This document shows, piece by piece, positions 9,716 to 17,644 of a stretch of DNA of 64,000 bases (its first letter is position 1; every line of letters begins with the position of its first letter). The notes below the pieces were generated by a model that was given only the letters and a program-made list of their open reading frames with translations, ran no database searches and had not been told where the DNA came from. This DNA comes from Bacillus_CJ salitolerans (GTDB lineage Bacteria; Bacillota; Bacilli; Bacillales; SA4): contig NZ_JBHUEM010000052.1 in the NCBI RefSeq assembly GCF_042680805.1, forward strand, positions 219,571 to 283,570, given 5' to 3'. A program made the translations under genes and the position numbers.

Positions 9716-10660
9716 ATGGTAAAAGGAATTACCCATTATGAAGTAGGAGAACAAGTTGATGTATATTTACTAGTTAAATCAAGTGTGAAAGGCGTAGCAA
9801 GTAACGGGAAGCCATTTTTATCCCTAGTACTCCAAGATCAAACAGGTGATATTGAGGCAAAGCTATGGGATTGTTCACCAGAAGATGAGGCCGATTATAT
9901 GCCAGAAAAAATTGTAAAGGTCTTTGGAGATATTCAAAATTATCGTGGAAAAAACCAACTGAAAATCCGTAATATTCGATCAGTTAGTGATTTAGATAAT
10001 GTAAGCATTTCTGATTTTTTAGAGGTGGCACCACTTGAGAAAGACGAAATGATGTCTAAAATAACGCAGTATATCTTTGAAATGAGAAATCCCAACATAC
10101 AGCGGATAACAAGACATTTATTAAAGAAGCATCAGGCTGCATTCATACAATACCCAGCAGCTACGAAAAATCATCATGAATTTATCTCTGGACTAGCCTA
10201 TCACGTTGTGTCTATGTTGGATTTAGCAAAGGCGATATCTTCATTATATCCTTCATTAGATAAAGATTTGTTATATTCTGGTGTCATTTTACATGATCTC
10301 GGAAAAGTTATGGAGTTATCTGGACCAATCTCAACAGTCTATACTACAGAAGGAAATTTACTCGGTCATATTACGATCATGGTGAACGAAATTGGAAAGG
10401 CTGCAGAAGAACTTGGCATACATGGTGAGGAAGTCATGATTCTTCAGCATATTGTACTCAGCCATCACGGAAAAGCTGAATGGGGAAGCCCGAAACCACC
10501 ATTAATAAAAGAGGCTGAGATCCTTCACTATATAGATAATTTAGATGCTAAAATGAATATGTTAGACCGAGCCCTTGAAAGAGTAAAACCGGGTGAATTT
10601 TCAGATCGAGTTTTCGCACTTGATAATCGTGCCTTTTATAAGCCGACATTCCATAATTAA
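9716..10660 (+). CDS. yhaM: 3'-5' exoribonuclease YhaM
   Basis: 314 aa, the usual YhaM length. An N-terminal OB-fold (residues about 10-90, with SNGKPFLSLVLQD and GDIEAKLWD) is followed by an HD phosphohydrolase domain with H163 and H193-D194 (VILHDLGK). YhaM trims RNA 3' ends with Mn2+ in Gram-positives. I chose ATG 9716 because GGAGGG ends 7 nt upstream and the product starts MVKGIT as in relatives; a TTG 18 nt upstream lacks a site. yhaL follows. Confidence 0.92.
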   Translation: MVKGITHYEVGEQVDVYLLVKSSVKGVASNGKPFLSLVLQDQTGDIEAKLWDCSPEDEADYMPEKIVKVFGDIQNYRGKNQLKIRNIRSVSDLDNVSISDFLEVAPLEKDEMMSKITQYIFEMRNPNIQRITRHLLKKHQAAFIQYPAATKNHHEFISGLAYHVVSMLDLAKAISSLYPSLDKDLLYSGVILHDLGKVMELSGPISTVYTTEGNLLGHITIMVNEIGKAAEELGIHGEEVMILQHIVLSHHGKAEWGSPKPPLIKEAEILHYIDNLDAKMNMLDRALERVKPGEFSDRVFALDNRAFYKPTFHN

Positions 10661-10734
10661 AAGTATTGGTCATAATTTTAACATTCCTCTCATATTTATT
10701 TGATAACGAAATGCTTGTCTTGAAAGGGGTTAAA

Positions 10735-10944
10735 ATGATGATAACGATACCTTGGTGGATTTATTTAGTGGTTACAGGAATTGTGTTTAGTGGTGTAATG
10801 ATGGTGAAAACGTCCAAAAGGGACCGCGAAATGCAACAATTTTATATTGAGCGCGAAGGCCAAGTATTCATGGAACGAATGAAATATGAAAAAGAAAAGC
10901 GACAGCAGCAAGACCAAGCAGAAGAAGTTACGATAGCCCAGTAA
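10735..10944 (+). CDS. yhaL: Sporulation membrane protein YhaL
   Basis: 69 aa: one N-terminal TM helix (residues 4-24, beginning ITIPWWIYLVV) then a charged, probably helical cytosolic tail rich in Glu, Lys and Gln. AAAGGGG at 10724-10730 supports ATG 10735; the ATG three bases further on is equally possible. Longer upstream GTG forms lack a ribosome site. In B. subtilis YhaL is expressed during sporulation, exact role unknown. It shares a bidirectional terminator with the convergent prsA. Confidence 0.75.
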   Translation: MMITIPWWIYLVVTGIVFSGVMMVKTSKRDREMQQFYIEREGQVFMERMKYEKEKRQQQDQAEEVTIAQ

Positions 10945-10990
10945 GTGAAGAAACCTACTATTCAACGGACGATTTATGCTAATGAATCAA

Positions 10991-11027
10991 AAAAAGAAAC
11001 GCCTCTCTAAGACAGGCGTTTCTTTTT
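10991..11027. terminator. Bidirectional terminator between yhaL and prsA
   Basis: Stem AAAAAGAAACGCCT (10991-11004) pairs with AGGCGTTTCTTTTT (11014-11027). The A and T flanks serve both converging genes. Confidence 0.88.
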
Positions 11028-11042
11028 GGCATTCGAAGATTC

Positions 11043-11912
11043 TTATTCAGTTACTTCTGATTTCTTAAACATATCTTTCAAATCAGGATCTGTGACTTTA
11101 ACATGAGCTGCTTCTAGTTCTTTCAGGACAAGATCTTCAACAGCTGTGAAGTCTACTTTGCTTCGGCGAAGCTCGGTTTCAATATCTTCTCTCATTTCTT
11201 CAAGAGGAGCTAATTCTTTCTTCTCAGTTAATTTGATGATATGATACCCGAATTGAGATTGTACAGGCTCACTAATCTCATTTATTTCTAACGCATAGGC
11301 TGCTTGCTCAAATTCTGGAACCATTTTCCCAGGACCAAAAAATCCTAGATCTCCACCACTAGCAGCGGAACCATCTGTCGAGTATTCCTTTGCTAAATCT
11401 TCAAAAGAAGCGCCTTCAGTTAGCTTCTGCTTTAACTCATTCGCAGTTGCTTCATCTTCCACTAATATATGGCTTGCTCTGATTTCTGGTTTTAATGATT
11501 TGTAATGTTCTTCGACTTCAGCCTCAGTCACTTCTATATCCTTCATCGCGACTTTTTCCTGAAGTAAGCCAACCTTCATCGTTTTAAGAAGCTGCTCCTC
11601 AGATTTAAAGCCGCTTTGTTGAATAACCATATCAAATTGTGGACCATATTGTTCTTTTAACTTATCAATTTCTACTTGTACCTCTTCGTCTTTCACTTCG
11701 TAATTCTCACTAAGTACTTTACTGTAAACTAACTCACGAAGTATTTGATCTCCATATCTTTCTTTCATGGCTTCATACAGTTCATCTTTTGTGATATTCC
11801 CAGCATCTGTTTCGACAATTACTTCAGCTGACGAGCCATCGTCATTGTTATTACAAGCTGCTAGAGCAATTACGCTTGCTGAGATGGTAAGAGCAAGGGC
11901 CAACTTCTTCAT
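11043..11912 (-). CDS. prsA: Foldase lipoprotein PrsA (parvulin-type)
   Basis: 289-aa lipoprotein with signal peptide MKKLALALTISASVIALAAC; lipidated Cys20 within ALAAC. A helical chaperone region (about 30-130) is followed by the parvulin PPIase domain (about 133-223, with RASHILVEDE, GGDLGFFGPGKMVPEFE and FGYHIIKL), then an acidic C-terminal helix. It folds secreted proteins on the outer face of the membrane. AGGAGTG precedes the ATG. A sigma-A promoter candidate lies 91 bp upstream. ScoC, encoded 3 kb away, controls exoprotein genes in B. subtilis, so the two act in the same secretion programme. Confidence 0.95.
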   Translation of the reverse strand: MKKLALALTISASVIALAACNNNDDGSSAEVIVETDAGNITKDELYEAMKERYGDQILRELVYSKVLSENYEVKDEEVQVEIDKLKEQYGPQFDMVIQQSGFKSEEQLLKTMKVGLLQEKVAMKDIEVTEAEVEEHYKSLKPEIRASHILVEDEATANELKQKLTEGASFEDLAKEYSTDGSAASGGDLGFFGPGKMVPEFEQAAYALEINEISEPVQSQFGYHIIKLTEKKELAPLEEMREDIETELRRSKVDFTAVEDLVLKELEAAHVKVTDPDLKDMFKKSEVTE

Positions 11913-12002
11913 GATTTAACACTCCTATTATGTAAATAATTGTATTTGATGGTCTTGGGGTACATTTCCATTAACAGTATGTCCCAAAAAACCACATCCA
12001 TA

Positions 12003-12031
12003 ACTATACCATAATTTTCGTGATCGGTCAT
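12003..12031 (-). promoter_or_regulatory. Putative sigma-A promoter of prsA
   Basis: On the minus strand ATGACC (-35, 4 of 6), a 17-bp spacer and TATAGT (-10, 5 of 6) with an extended TGG element. It would give a leader of about 85 nt. The rest of the gap to 12270 contains AT-rich sequence with no ORF that I can support. Confidence 0.5.
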
Positions 12032-12270
12032 AAGGAAACAAGCAATTGGACCAAATGCCCTATTTTTTGGAGGGGTGTAAATAATTGATTGTTTTCAACT
12101 TATTTAAGATATCAACATTTCCTTTTCATATTTTTTTAATTTTTTTTCAAAACACGGGACATTCGTTTAGTCAAAGATTCGGTAATTTCTATAGTATATA
12201 GTAAACCTAATGAAAAACAGCAACTCTTTAGGTTATTAGATAGTAGAAAAAATTAAAGGAGGTATTATGA

Positions 12271-12360
12271 ATGAGTCACGGATACACTGGTGGTTTCGCG
12301 TTAATTGTCGTGCTGTTCATTTTACTAATCATTGTGGGTTCTGCTTACGTGGGTTACTAA
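12271..12360 (+). CDS. YjcZ-type sporulation micro-protein, copy 1
   Basis: 29-aa peptide, MSHGYTGGF followed by the hydrophobic core ALIVVLFILLIIVGSAYVGY. This Gly-Tyr-Gly head plus FALIVVLFILLIIVG helix is the hallmark of the YjcZ-family sporulation proteins of Bacillaceae. AAAGGAGGT at 12255-12263 gives a strong ribosome site. It is the first of a tandem pair 87 bp apart. Single membrane helix; function in the spore not established. Confidence 0.85.
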   Translation: MSHGYTGGFALIVVLFILLIIVGSAYVGY

Positions 12361-12410
12361 AAACTTAAAGGAACTTTAGATTAATGCCTATTCATGAAAA
12401 GGTTTATTTG

Positions 12411-12419
12411 CATAGAATA
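12411..12419 (+). promoter_or_regulatory. Possible late-sporulation (sigma-K-like) -10 element
   Basis: CATAGAATA matches the sigma-K -10 pattern CATAnnnTA. It lies 29 bp before the start of the second YjcZ-like gene. The -35 side is not convincing, so this is a weak call resting mainly on the sporulation family of the gene. Confidence 0.25.
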
Positions 12420-12447
12420 TTTTAACCATTATAAGGAGGTGTTAATA

Positions 12448-12531
12448 ATGGGTTCAGGATACGGTGCAGGTTTTGCGTTGATTGTAGTATTGTTTATCTT
12501 GTTAATCATTGTAGGTGCTGCTTGGTTATAA
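12448..12531 (+). CDS. YjcZ-type sporulation micro-protein, copy 2
   Basis: 27-aa paralogue of the preceding gene: MGSGYGAGF then ALIVVLFILLIIVGAAWL. The hydrophobic helix is identical over ALIVVLFILLIIVG while the ends differ, and the nucleotide sequence has drifted at wobble positions, so the pair is an old duplication under selection. ATAAGGAGGTG precedes the ATG. A terminator follows at 12565. Confidence 0.85.
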   Translation: MGSGYGAGFALIVVLFILLIIVGAAWL

Positions 12532-12564
12532 GCAAATAGCTTGAAGCAAAAAAAGTTAGGTAAG

Positions 12565-12592
12565 AAGGCAGAGTGTAAGCTCTGCCTTTTTT
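12565..12592 (+). terminator. Terminator after the YjcZ pair
   Basis: AAGGCAGAG (12565-12573) pairs with CTCTGCCTT (12580-12588), followed by a run of six Ts from 12587. Confidence 0.88.
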
Positions 12593-12660
12593 GGCGATAA
12601 TAAAAAGTAGTGCGTGGACACTACTTTAACTATTCTCGGTTATCTCTATTATCGCGCTCT

Positions 12661-12852
12661 AACTGGCGCTAAGCCCCTTCAAAACTAAAGAAGGTTTGAA
12701 GAAGTTAAACGCTAGTAAGAGCCCAATTTTATAGAACACAGACTAAAATCGCCACATCTTTTGGCAACGTCTGTGTGACCCACATCGTGTGGGACTCATT
12801 AATCAATCAGTGGGGGATGAGGATAACTCCACCGATTGAAGTTTCACTTTAT
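12661..12852. repeat. Dispersed repeat family 2, long copy
   Basis: Begins AACTGGCGCTAAGCCCC and ends GATTGAAGTTTCACTTTA, with CACATCGTGTGGG and CAATCAGTGGGGGATGAGGA inside. The same blocks in the same order occur at 18105-18204. Internal hairpin: CAATCAGTGG against CCACCGATTG, one mismatch. This copy carries about 90 bp of extra sequence, including an inverted CACAGAC/GTCTGTG pair. Its right end supplies the stop codon of the neighbouring minus-strand small gene. Confidence 0.7.
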
Positions 12853-13028
12853 GTGAACAATACCTCTACATAGGAAGAGATAAGTAAAATCGTTATTAAT
12901 ATATTGATTGTCCGAAATACTTTGACTTGGCGTTCTTCAGGAATTTCTTTTTGTATACATAACGCGTTTGTCAGTTTGTTTATCGAAAACAAAATGAACA
13001 CCGCAAGTGGTATATATATAACGATCAT
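12849..13028 (-). CDS. Small two-helix membrane protein, unknown
   Basis: 59-aa ORF starting MIVIYIPLAVFILFSINK and ending ISSYVEVLFT. Two hydrophobic segments (2-17 and about 42-57) flank a charged loop (QKEIPEERQVKVFRT). GGAGGGG precedes the ATG at good spacing, which is the main support. The TAA lies inside the tail of the dispersed repeat, so the original C-terminus may have been altered by the insertion. I do not recognise the family. Confidence 0.6.
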   Translation of the reverse strand: MIVIYIPLAVFILFSINKLTNALCIQKEIPEERQVKVFRTINILITILLISSYVEVLFT

Positions 13029-13141
13029 AATCAGCCCCTCCTTTTTATAGTATAAAATAAATATAATTAGAATGGAAACATGAAATTTTCATTGAATTAG
13101 CTATTCATTAAATCAATGTTGCAAAAGAGGTGTCATGACAA

Positions 13142-13732
13142 GTGAGGGAGAAACGGAACTTTTGGAAACGAGCATTTTTTTCATTATTAGCGTTTGTAAT
13201 GATTGTCATGGCAATAGCGATTACGATTGTTGTTGCATCAATTACAACTGAGCCGGAAATCATTACGTATGAGAAGCAAAATCTAGCACCAGGACAATCA
13301 TTTTTTACGTTAACTACAACAAAGGCATCCATAAATTCTTGGATTACAGACGAATTAGGAAAAAAACAACAAGAATTTAACAATATTCATTATGAAGTAG
13401 TGTTAGACGATTATATTTACTTAAAAGGTTGGCTACTTGTATTTAGCAGGGAAGTCCCTTTTCAAATGGTGTTTGAACCTTCTGTCAATGAGGACGGAGG
13501 ACTAACCCTCTATGAAAAAGAAATTCGATTAGGAAAGCTTCAGCTGCCAGGAGAAATTGTATTAGGTCTCATCCAAGAACAAATGGAGTTCCCAGATTGG
13601 GTAACTGTCATACCCAATGAACATATCATCCATGTTAATGTTAAAGAAATTGGGCTAGAGAAAAACCTTCAACTATCTGTTAACCGATTTGATTTAAAAA
13701 ATGATCAGCTAGAACTTGCGGTAAAAAGATAG
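13142..13732 (+). CDS. YpmS-family (DUF2140) membrane-anchored protein
   Basis: 196 aa. A basic N-terminus and one TM helix (residues 10-32) anchor an extracytoplasmic domain with the YpmS/DUF2140 pattern: the F..VPFQMVFEPSVNEDG strand, LGKLQLPGEIVLGLI and the PNEHIIHVNV turn. GTG start; AGAGGTG ends 9 nt upstream. Function of the family is unknown. B. subtilis ypmS lies elsewhere, so the gene is relocated or a second paralogue here. A hairpin overlaps the stop codon. Confidence 0.8.
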   Translation: MREKRNFWKRAFFSLLAFVMIVMAIAITIVVASITTEPEIITYEKQNLAPGQSFFTLTTTKASINSWITDELGKKQQEFNNIHYEVVLDDYIYLKGWLLVFSREVPFQMVFEPSVNEDGGLTLYEKEIRLGKLQLPGEIVLGLIQEQMEFPDWVTVIPNEHIIHVNVKEIGLEKNLQLSVNRFDLKNDQLELAVKR

Positions 13733-13756
13733 AAGCATCCCCATCAGGATGCTTCT
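13731..13756. terminator. Hairpin between convergent ypmS-like gene and yhaJ
   Basis: AGAAGCATCC (13731-13740) and GGATGCTTCT (13747-13756) form a 10-bp stem overlapping the stop codon. The following sequence AGTTAGCT is poor in T, so termination efficiency is doubtful. Confidence 0.5.
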
Positions 13757-13818
13757 AGTTAGCTATCAGTAAACCTTTATCACCATCATTATCGAAAGTA
13801 TAAGTTCATGGATTCGTA

Positions 13819-14361
13819 TTAATACTTTTGTATTAATATATCATATCCACCATTGCTTTCTTCCATGTAACAACGCTTTGGTGCTTTCATAAATTGATAG
13901 CTATAGAGTAGGTCTGTGACACAAACTCCTAAATTAAGGGCTAATAAGATAGAGAAGTAATGAATGTAGCTTGGAAAAAACATAATTAAAATAATCAGTA
14001 CCGTAGTAATCGTTAGTAAAGGTGACAATACCGAAAAAATAGCTGTTTGTTTTGATAGCAATTGACAGTGCTTTATCGTTATAATCGGTAAGAAACCTCT
14101 TCGCTTTAGTCTTACATGCACTTTCTTACCTAGCATCCTTAATACCGATATGTGTATAATTTGGTGGAGTGGATACAGAAGGAAAGCACTTACTAAAACA
14201 TAAATTAACCCATTATCCTCTAATTGATTAGTAGAAAAAATAAATTGCAATAATAAAAAATTCACAATAAATGCTATGATAGCAGTAAGAAAAGAAAGAA
14301 AAAATAAACGATGGAACCCGTAATCCTTTGATAGATTAATGGTCTTCCAACAGTTCATCAT
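13819..14361 (-). CDS. yhaJ: DUF3267 membrane protein YhaJ
   Basis: 180-aa membrane protein with about four TM helices. The second helix carries PLHQIIH where DUF3267 members resemble HExxH metalloproteases; here the catalytic Glu is Gln, so peptidase activity is unlikely unless another residue substitutes. GAGGTGAA precedes ATG-ATG. Lies next to yhaI and scoC as in B. subtilis, divergent from yhaI. Function unknown. Confidence 0.8.
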   Translation of the reverse strand: MMNCWKTINLSKDYGFHRLFFLSFLTAIIAFIVNFLLLQFIFSTNQLEDNGLIYVLVSAFLLYPLHQIIHISVLRMLGKKVHVRLKRRGFLPIITIKHCQLLSKQTAIFSVLSPLLTITTVLIILIMFFPSYIHYFSILLALNLGVCVTDLLYSYQFMKAPKRCYMEESNGGYDILIQKY

Positions 14362-14489
14362 AAATTCACCTCATGTTGATATAAAATATTGTTGCGATGA
14401 TTTTCACATTTCACCATGTTACTTTACTAATTTTATGGGGAAAGGTCAAGAGTGAATTTAGGGTATTAATTTCAAGGCAGGTGTTTACA

Positions 14490-14840
14490 TTGGAAACAGT
14501 AGAACAACGCCTAGAGCGTTTGGAATACTATCAAACATTAATTCTTCAGATGGTAGATCTTAACAAATGGCCATTTTATGCCCTTGTGATGAAACGTCAA
14601 ATAGCTGAGAAAGACGTTCAACAAATATTTACTCTGAGTGAAGAATTATTAGAACTTTATTTTCAACAAAAAGAGGAAGGACTCCTCGTTTTTTCACAAC
14701 TATTAGAAGTGTTTGAACGGTCTCTTCCTGACGGGCTCACGGTGTTAGAAACTGTTGATGCGATGCATAGGCAACAGCTTTATACTCCACTCATGAGTGA
14801 ATTTAAGCTCATTATGAGTAGTGGTGTGAGTAGAAGGTAG
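14490..14840 (+). CDS. yhaI: DUF1878 protein YhaI
   Basis: 116 aa, mostly helical and charged, with the family segment RLERLEYYQTLILQMVD and WPFYALVMKRQI. I place the start at TTG 14490: GGCAGGTG lies just upstream and the resulting N-terminus and length match YhaI. A reading from ATG 14397 would add an unrelated hydrophobic stretch. Its stop codon directly abuts the scoC stop (zero spacing, convergent). Function unknown. Confidence 0.8.
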   Translation: METVEQRLERLEYYQTLILQMVDLNKWPFYALVMKRQIAEKDVQQIFTLSEELLELYFQQKEEGLLVFSQLLEVFERSLPDGLTVLETVDAMHRQQLYTPLMSEFKLIMSSGVSRR

Positions 14841-15401
14841 TTAGTCTACTCTTTTATATAACTTTCCATCAACTTCAATAAAATCGTTTTCAATATTTTC
14901 TGTAGATCTTCCGAATATTTCCAAGAAGTCATCCCCATAAATATTGCGGATGATACTCATCAAATCTAAGAACTCAGGGAACTTACCGTATATACTCTTG
15001 AGTGGAAGTGATCCTCCAAACACAGAATACGATGTTGGATCATATGTTTCCATAATTTCAAGTAGTAACACGGTACCTTTTTCAGTTAACTCAATATACG
15101 TATTACGCTTGTCATCTTCCTTTTTTGAAAACGTTAAATATCCTCGCTCTTCTAGTTTCTTTGAAAAGTTAAAGGCCGTGGAAACGTGCATAACCCCAAA
15201 CTTCGCGATTTCAGAAATCGATGCTCCCTTAAGATGATAGGCAATCCATAAAATGTGATGTTCGTTAATATTTAAATCATAAGGTTTTATCCATTGCTGC
15301 CAATCTTTTTCAATAGACTTCCAAAGTGCTTTACTTATTTGTGCCATTCGTTGGCTATATGCAATGGCTTCTTTCATTGAGAAATCTTCTTTTGTATTCA
15401 T
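14841..15401 (-). CDS. scoC: Transition-state regulator ScoC (Hpr), MarR family
   Basis: 186 aa. Residues 20-100 are nearly the canonical Hpr sequence: ALWKSIEKDWQQWIKPYDLN, a winged helix-turn-helix with GASISEIAKFGVMHVST as recognition region, and the wing KKEDDKRNTYIELT. The C-terminal half (FPEFLDLMSIIRNIYGDDFLEIF) is the dimer region. In B. subtilis ScoC represses extracellular protease, peptide transport and sporulation genes. AGGTGA with 5-nt spacing favours ATG 15401 over the GTG three codons upstream. Confidence 0.95.
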   Translation of the reverse strand: MNTKEDFSMKEAIAYSQRMAQISKALWKSIEKDWQQWIKPYDLNINEHHILWIAYHLKGASISEIAKFGVMHVSTAFNFSKKLEERGYLTFSKKEDDKRNTYIELTEKGTVLLLEIMETYDPTSYSVFGGSLPLKSIYGKFPEFLDLMSIIRNIYGDDFLEIFGRSTENIENDFIEVDGKLYKRVD

Positions 15402-15562
15402 CCTAGTCACCTACTCTAGTAACAATTTCAAATCCTACCATTCATTTACTAAGGTTTCAGACCCTAGTTTTTCTATATTCCTATTATGCCAATAATCTAC
15501 TAATTAATAAAGACAGTTTCACTTAATTGCCGAAATATTTAAACAAAAGCCACCATCAAAGC

Positions 15563-15931
15563 TTAATCTACTTGATGGCGACCTACAGTTTGTTCTAAAG
15601 ATAATAATGTTTTTTCTATTTCAGCAATTTCTCGCTGAATGTTCTTTTGGTTTGGCTCAATAGCATGCTTCCAATGGTTTACCGTCTTTTGAACATCATC
15701 AACAAAATCTTTGACTAGCACTTTTCCTTCTTTTGAAGATTGTTCAACTGTATGAAGAAAATGCTTCGCTTCATATTTTAAATGGGTGAGCCTTTCTAAT
15801 AAATCCTGGCTACTGTGCTTAATGGTCGACCGAAGTTCAACACCTGTTTTAGGTGTCGAGAGTAGGATTGAAAGTCCACTTACGACTCCACCAATAAGAA
15901 ATCCTAACATAAATGAGTTCCCTTTATTCAT
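15563..15931 (-). CDS. yhaH: YtxH-domain protein YhaH
   Basis: 122 aa: Gly-rich TM segment (MLGFLIGGVVSGLSILLSTPKTG) typical of YtxH/gas-vesicle-like stress proteins, followed by a long amphipathic charged helix. GAAGGTGAT lies 4 nt before ATG 15931. Downstream of scoC, same strand, as in B. subtilis. Probably a general-stress membrane-associated protein; role not established. Confidence 0.85.
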   Translation of the reverse strand: MNKGNSFMLGFLIGGVVSGLSILLSTPKTGVELRSTIKHSSQDLLERLTHLKYEAKHFLHTVEQSSKEGKVLVKDFVDDVQKTVNHWKHAIEPNQKNIQREIAEIEKTLLSLEQTVGRHQVD

Positions 15932-15979
15932 GACTATCACCTTCTTATAAATTTAAAAATGTGGAAATGCCTCTAAATT

Positions 15980-16011
15980 CGACAAAAAGAAGTGAATTCC
16001 TCTTTTTGTCG
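15980..16011. other. Perfect 11-bp hairpin upstream of yhaH
   Basis: CGACAAAAAGA (15980-15990) and TCTTTTTGTCG (16001-16011) with a 10-base loop, 50 bp before yhaH. It could be the terminator of the small minus-strand ORF at 16026-16136, since the right arm complement yields a weak T-rich tail, or a yhaH operator. Confidence 0.4.
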
Positions 16012-16025
16012 TAATTGAACTAAAA

Positions 16026-16136
16026 TTACTTCTTATCGTTTACATAAGTATCATCCAATTTTTTAGATCCGATCCACATGGAAGAACATGTTTTAACCTT
16101 ACTATACCCACACTCAATTGGACAAAACACTTTCAT
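16026..16136 (-). CDS. Possible 36-aa cysteine-containing peptide
   Basis: ORF MKVFCPIECGYSKVKTC then SSMWIGSKKLDDTYVNDKK. The spacing C5-x3-C9-x7-C17 suggests metal binding or disulfides, and the composition looks protein-like. The ribosome site is weak (GCGAGTG at long range). Position between yhaH and a small membrane gene is compatible with a real micro-gene, but coding evidence is limited. Confidence 0.3.
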   Translation of the reverse strand: MKVFCPIECGYSKVKTCSSMWIGSKKLDDTYVNDKK

Positions 16137-16186
16137 AACTGTAAATACACTCGCATAAAGATAAAATAGAGGAGGGAGTGTGTGAT

Positions 16187-16378
16187 GTGAAGGTTATAAT
16201 GACCATTTTTTGTATAGTTAGTATCTTTTTTTATGTGAAAATGATTCAATATTTTCTCTCGTCTCAAACTGCTGGATCTTACCCTCCAAGTAGAGTCTTG
16301 CGTCAAAAAGCAGTGCTAATGGGAGGGGGCGGAACAGTATTTCTTTTGCTCTCCTTTATTTTTTATTTATTATTATAG
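16187..16378 (+). CDS. Small two-TM membrane protein
   Basis: 63 aa with two hydrophobic helices (residues 4-24 and about 44-63) separated by a basic loop (SSQTAGSYPPSRVLRQKA) and a Gly-rich GGGG turn. GTG start chosen because GGAGGG at 16171-16176 lies 10 nt upstream; a GTG three codons earlier overlaps that site. Terminator directly downstream. No family recognised. Confidence 0.6.
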   Translation: MKVIMTIFCIVSIFFYVKMIQYFLSSQTAGSYPPSRVLRQKAVLMGGGGTVFLLLSFIFYLLL

Positions 16379-16394
16379 TGCACAATTTTGGAAA

Positions 16395-16423
16395 CCCCAC
16401 TCAATGAGAGGGGGAATTTTTTT
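16395..16423 (+). terminator. Terminator of the small membrane gene
   Basis: CCCCACTC (16395-16402) pairs with GAGAGGGG (16407-16414), one mismatch, followed by AA and seven Ts. Confidence 0.8.
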
Positions 16424-16430
16424 GAGAAAT

Positions 16431-16597
16431 AAGAAATTATAAGTTTTGATTGTATCTAAGTACGATGTGCTTAGTAATCCGGCTTCAGCGCGAGTTCAAG
16501 TAACCTGTCATGAATAAAAAGGAAAACCACCCTTTTATTTCATAACAGGTTATTTGCTTTTCGTGTCTAAACGGTGAGCCCTGAGCCTTTTGTTCTT
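16431..16597. repeat. Dispersed hairpin repeat family 1, copy A
   Basis: Shares its left block AAGAAATTATAAGTTTTGAT, the centre block around AACCTGTCATG and its right block CTGAGCCTTTTGTTC with copies at 21462, 49187 and, in part, 52739. The central part folds into a long stem: AACCTGT (16502-16508) pairs with ACAGGTT (16545-16551), with further pairing inward to a CCAC-type loop. No ORF. This fills most of the 16379-16704 gap. Confidence 0.75.
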
Positions 16598-16704
16598 GAT
16601 GAATAAATCAAGAAATAAAGAAACTTTTTAGTGAACGAAGTAGGGATAGCACCAAGTCATCAAGAATATAGTCAGTATAACGTAATGAAGGTGGGGTACT
16701 AACA

Positions 16705-17604
16705 TTGTTTCGTGATAATAAACCAATTCATTTAAGTCCTTATGATCATCCAGATATTTATCCTGGACCAAGACCTGTTAGTTCATTTTTGTTTTCAAAT
16801 GGAGTTGCCCATCGTATAGAAGAGGGGGCTCCTTCAGTAGAGGACTCTATCATCCATTTATCATCAAGCGATCATATGTATGGATCCTTTATATATCCAA
16901 GTCATACCAAAATAACGGTAAGAGACTATCTAGAGGCTAATCAATTAACTCCAATGATAGACAGAATACCTGTTTTAGCATACGGCTCCAACGTATGCTT
17001 AGCACAGCTATTATACAAATCAAGTATTAATAAAAACGTATCTGATCTATTTTTATGTATGAGAGCAACCATAATAGATACAGATGTCGTTTATGGCGCG
17101 CTATTAGCTCCATATGGTGCATTGCCTGCTATTATAGCACCTGTAAAAGACGCTAGAACAGAGGTTTGGGTAACGTTTCTTGATAAAGATCAATTAGAGC
17201 AGATGCATCAAACAGAAGGTGGATATGAATTTAGAGTACATAAAGGAAATAAGATTGAGTTATTTGCAAATGAGTCTATAACAAATGTATACGCTTATTA
17301 TTATCCTAGAGCGCTCTTCTTTCATGATTCATATTACCGGTTCCCTGATATTCCTGGTGTGTCTAGCCTTCCCTCAATGTGGCAAGCCGATATGATTAAT
17401 GAATGTAAAATGCTTTGTGAGTTTGAGGGAACTAGAGAGGGATTTATCCATTTAGTAAGATGGGATCATTCTTTTAGGCTAAAGGTAAAGCAAAGACTGT
17501 CTAAGTTTGAATCCATACTTGAGCATCCAGATTGGGAAATCGCGAATGATGTCTATACGATGAAAGAATTACGAAAACAGAATGAAAAACCGCCAAGTCT
17601 CTAG
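16705..17604 (+). CDS. Gamma-glutamylcyclotransferase-fold protein
   Basis: 299 aa. The YGSN motif (Y93-G-S-N96), then TEGGYEFR with E171 in the place of the catalytic acid, is the GGCT/BtrG-like fold signature. The N-terminal 85 residues contain Pro-rich sequence (HPDIYPGPRPVSSF) and the C-terminal third is helical, giving a longer protein than typical GGCTs. TTG start after AAGGTGGGG. It occupies the place of trpP-serC of B. subtilis, between yhaH and hit. Substrate unknown; cyclotransferase activity is inferred from the fold motif only. Confidence 0.7.
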   Translation: MFRDNKPIHLSPYDHPDIYPGPRPVSSFLFSNGVAHRIEEGAPSVEDSIIHLSSSDHMYGSFIYPSHTKITVRDYLEANQLTPMIDRIPVLAYGSNVCLAQLLYKSSINKNVSDLFLCMRATIIDTDVVYGALLAPYGALPAIIAPVKDARTEVWVTFLDKDQLEQMHQTEGGYEFRVHKGNKIELFANESITNVYAYYYPRALFFHDSYYRFPDIPGVSSLPSMWQADMINECKMLCEFEGTREGFIHLVRWDHSFRLKVKQRLSKFESILEHPDWEIANDVYTMKELRKQNEKPPSL

Positions 17605-17620
17605 ACTTTGGCAGTTCCTT
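17589..17620. terminator. Hairpin between GGCT-like gene and hit
   Basis: CCGCCAAGTC (17590-17599) against GACTTTGGCAG, one bulge, then TTCCTTTT; shared by convergent genes. Confidence 0.6.
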
Positions 17621-17644
17621 TTGATAAATGAGGACGAGTTCTCA

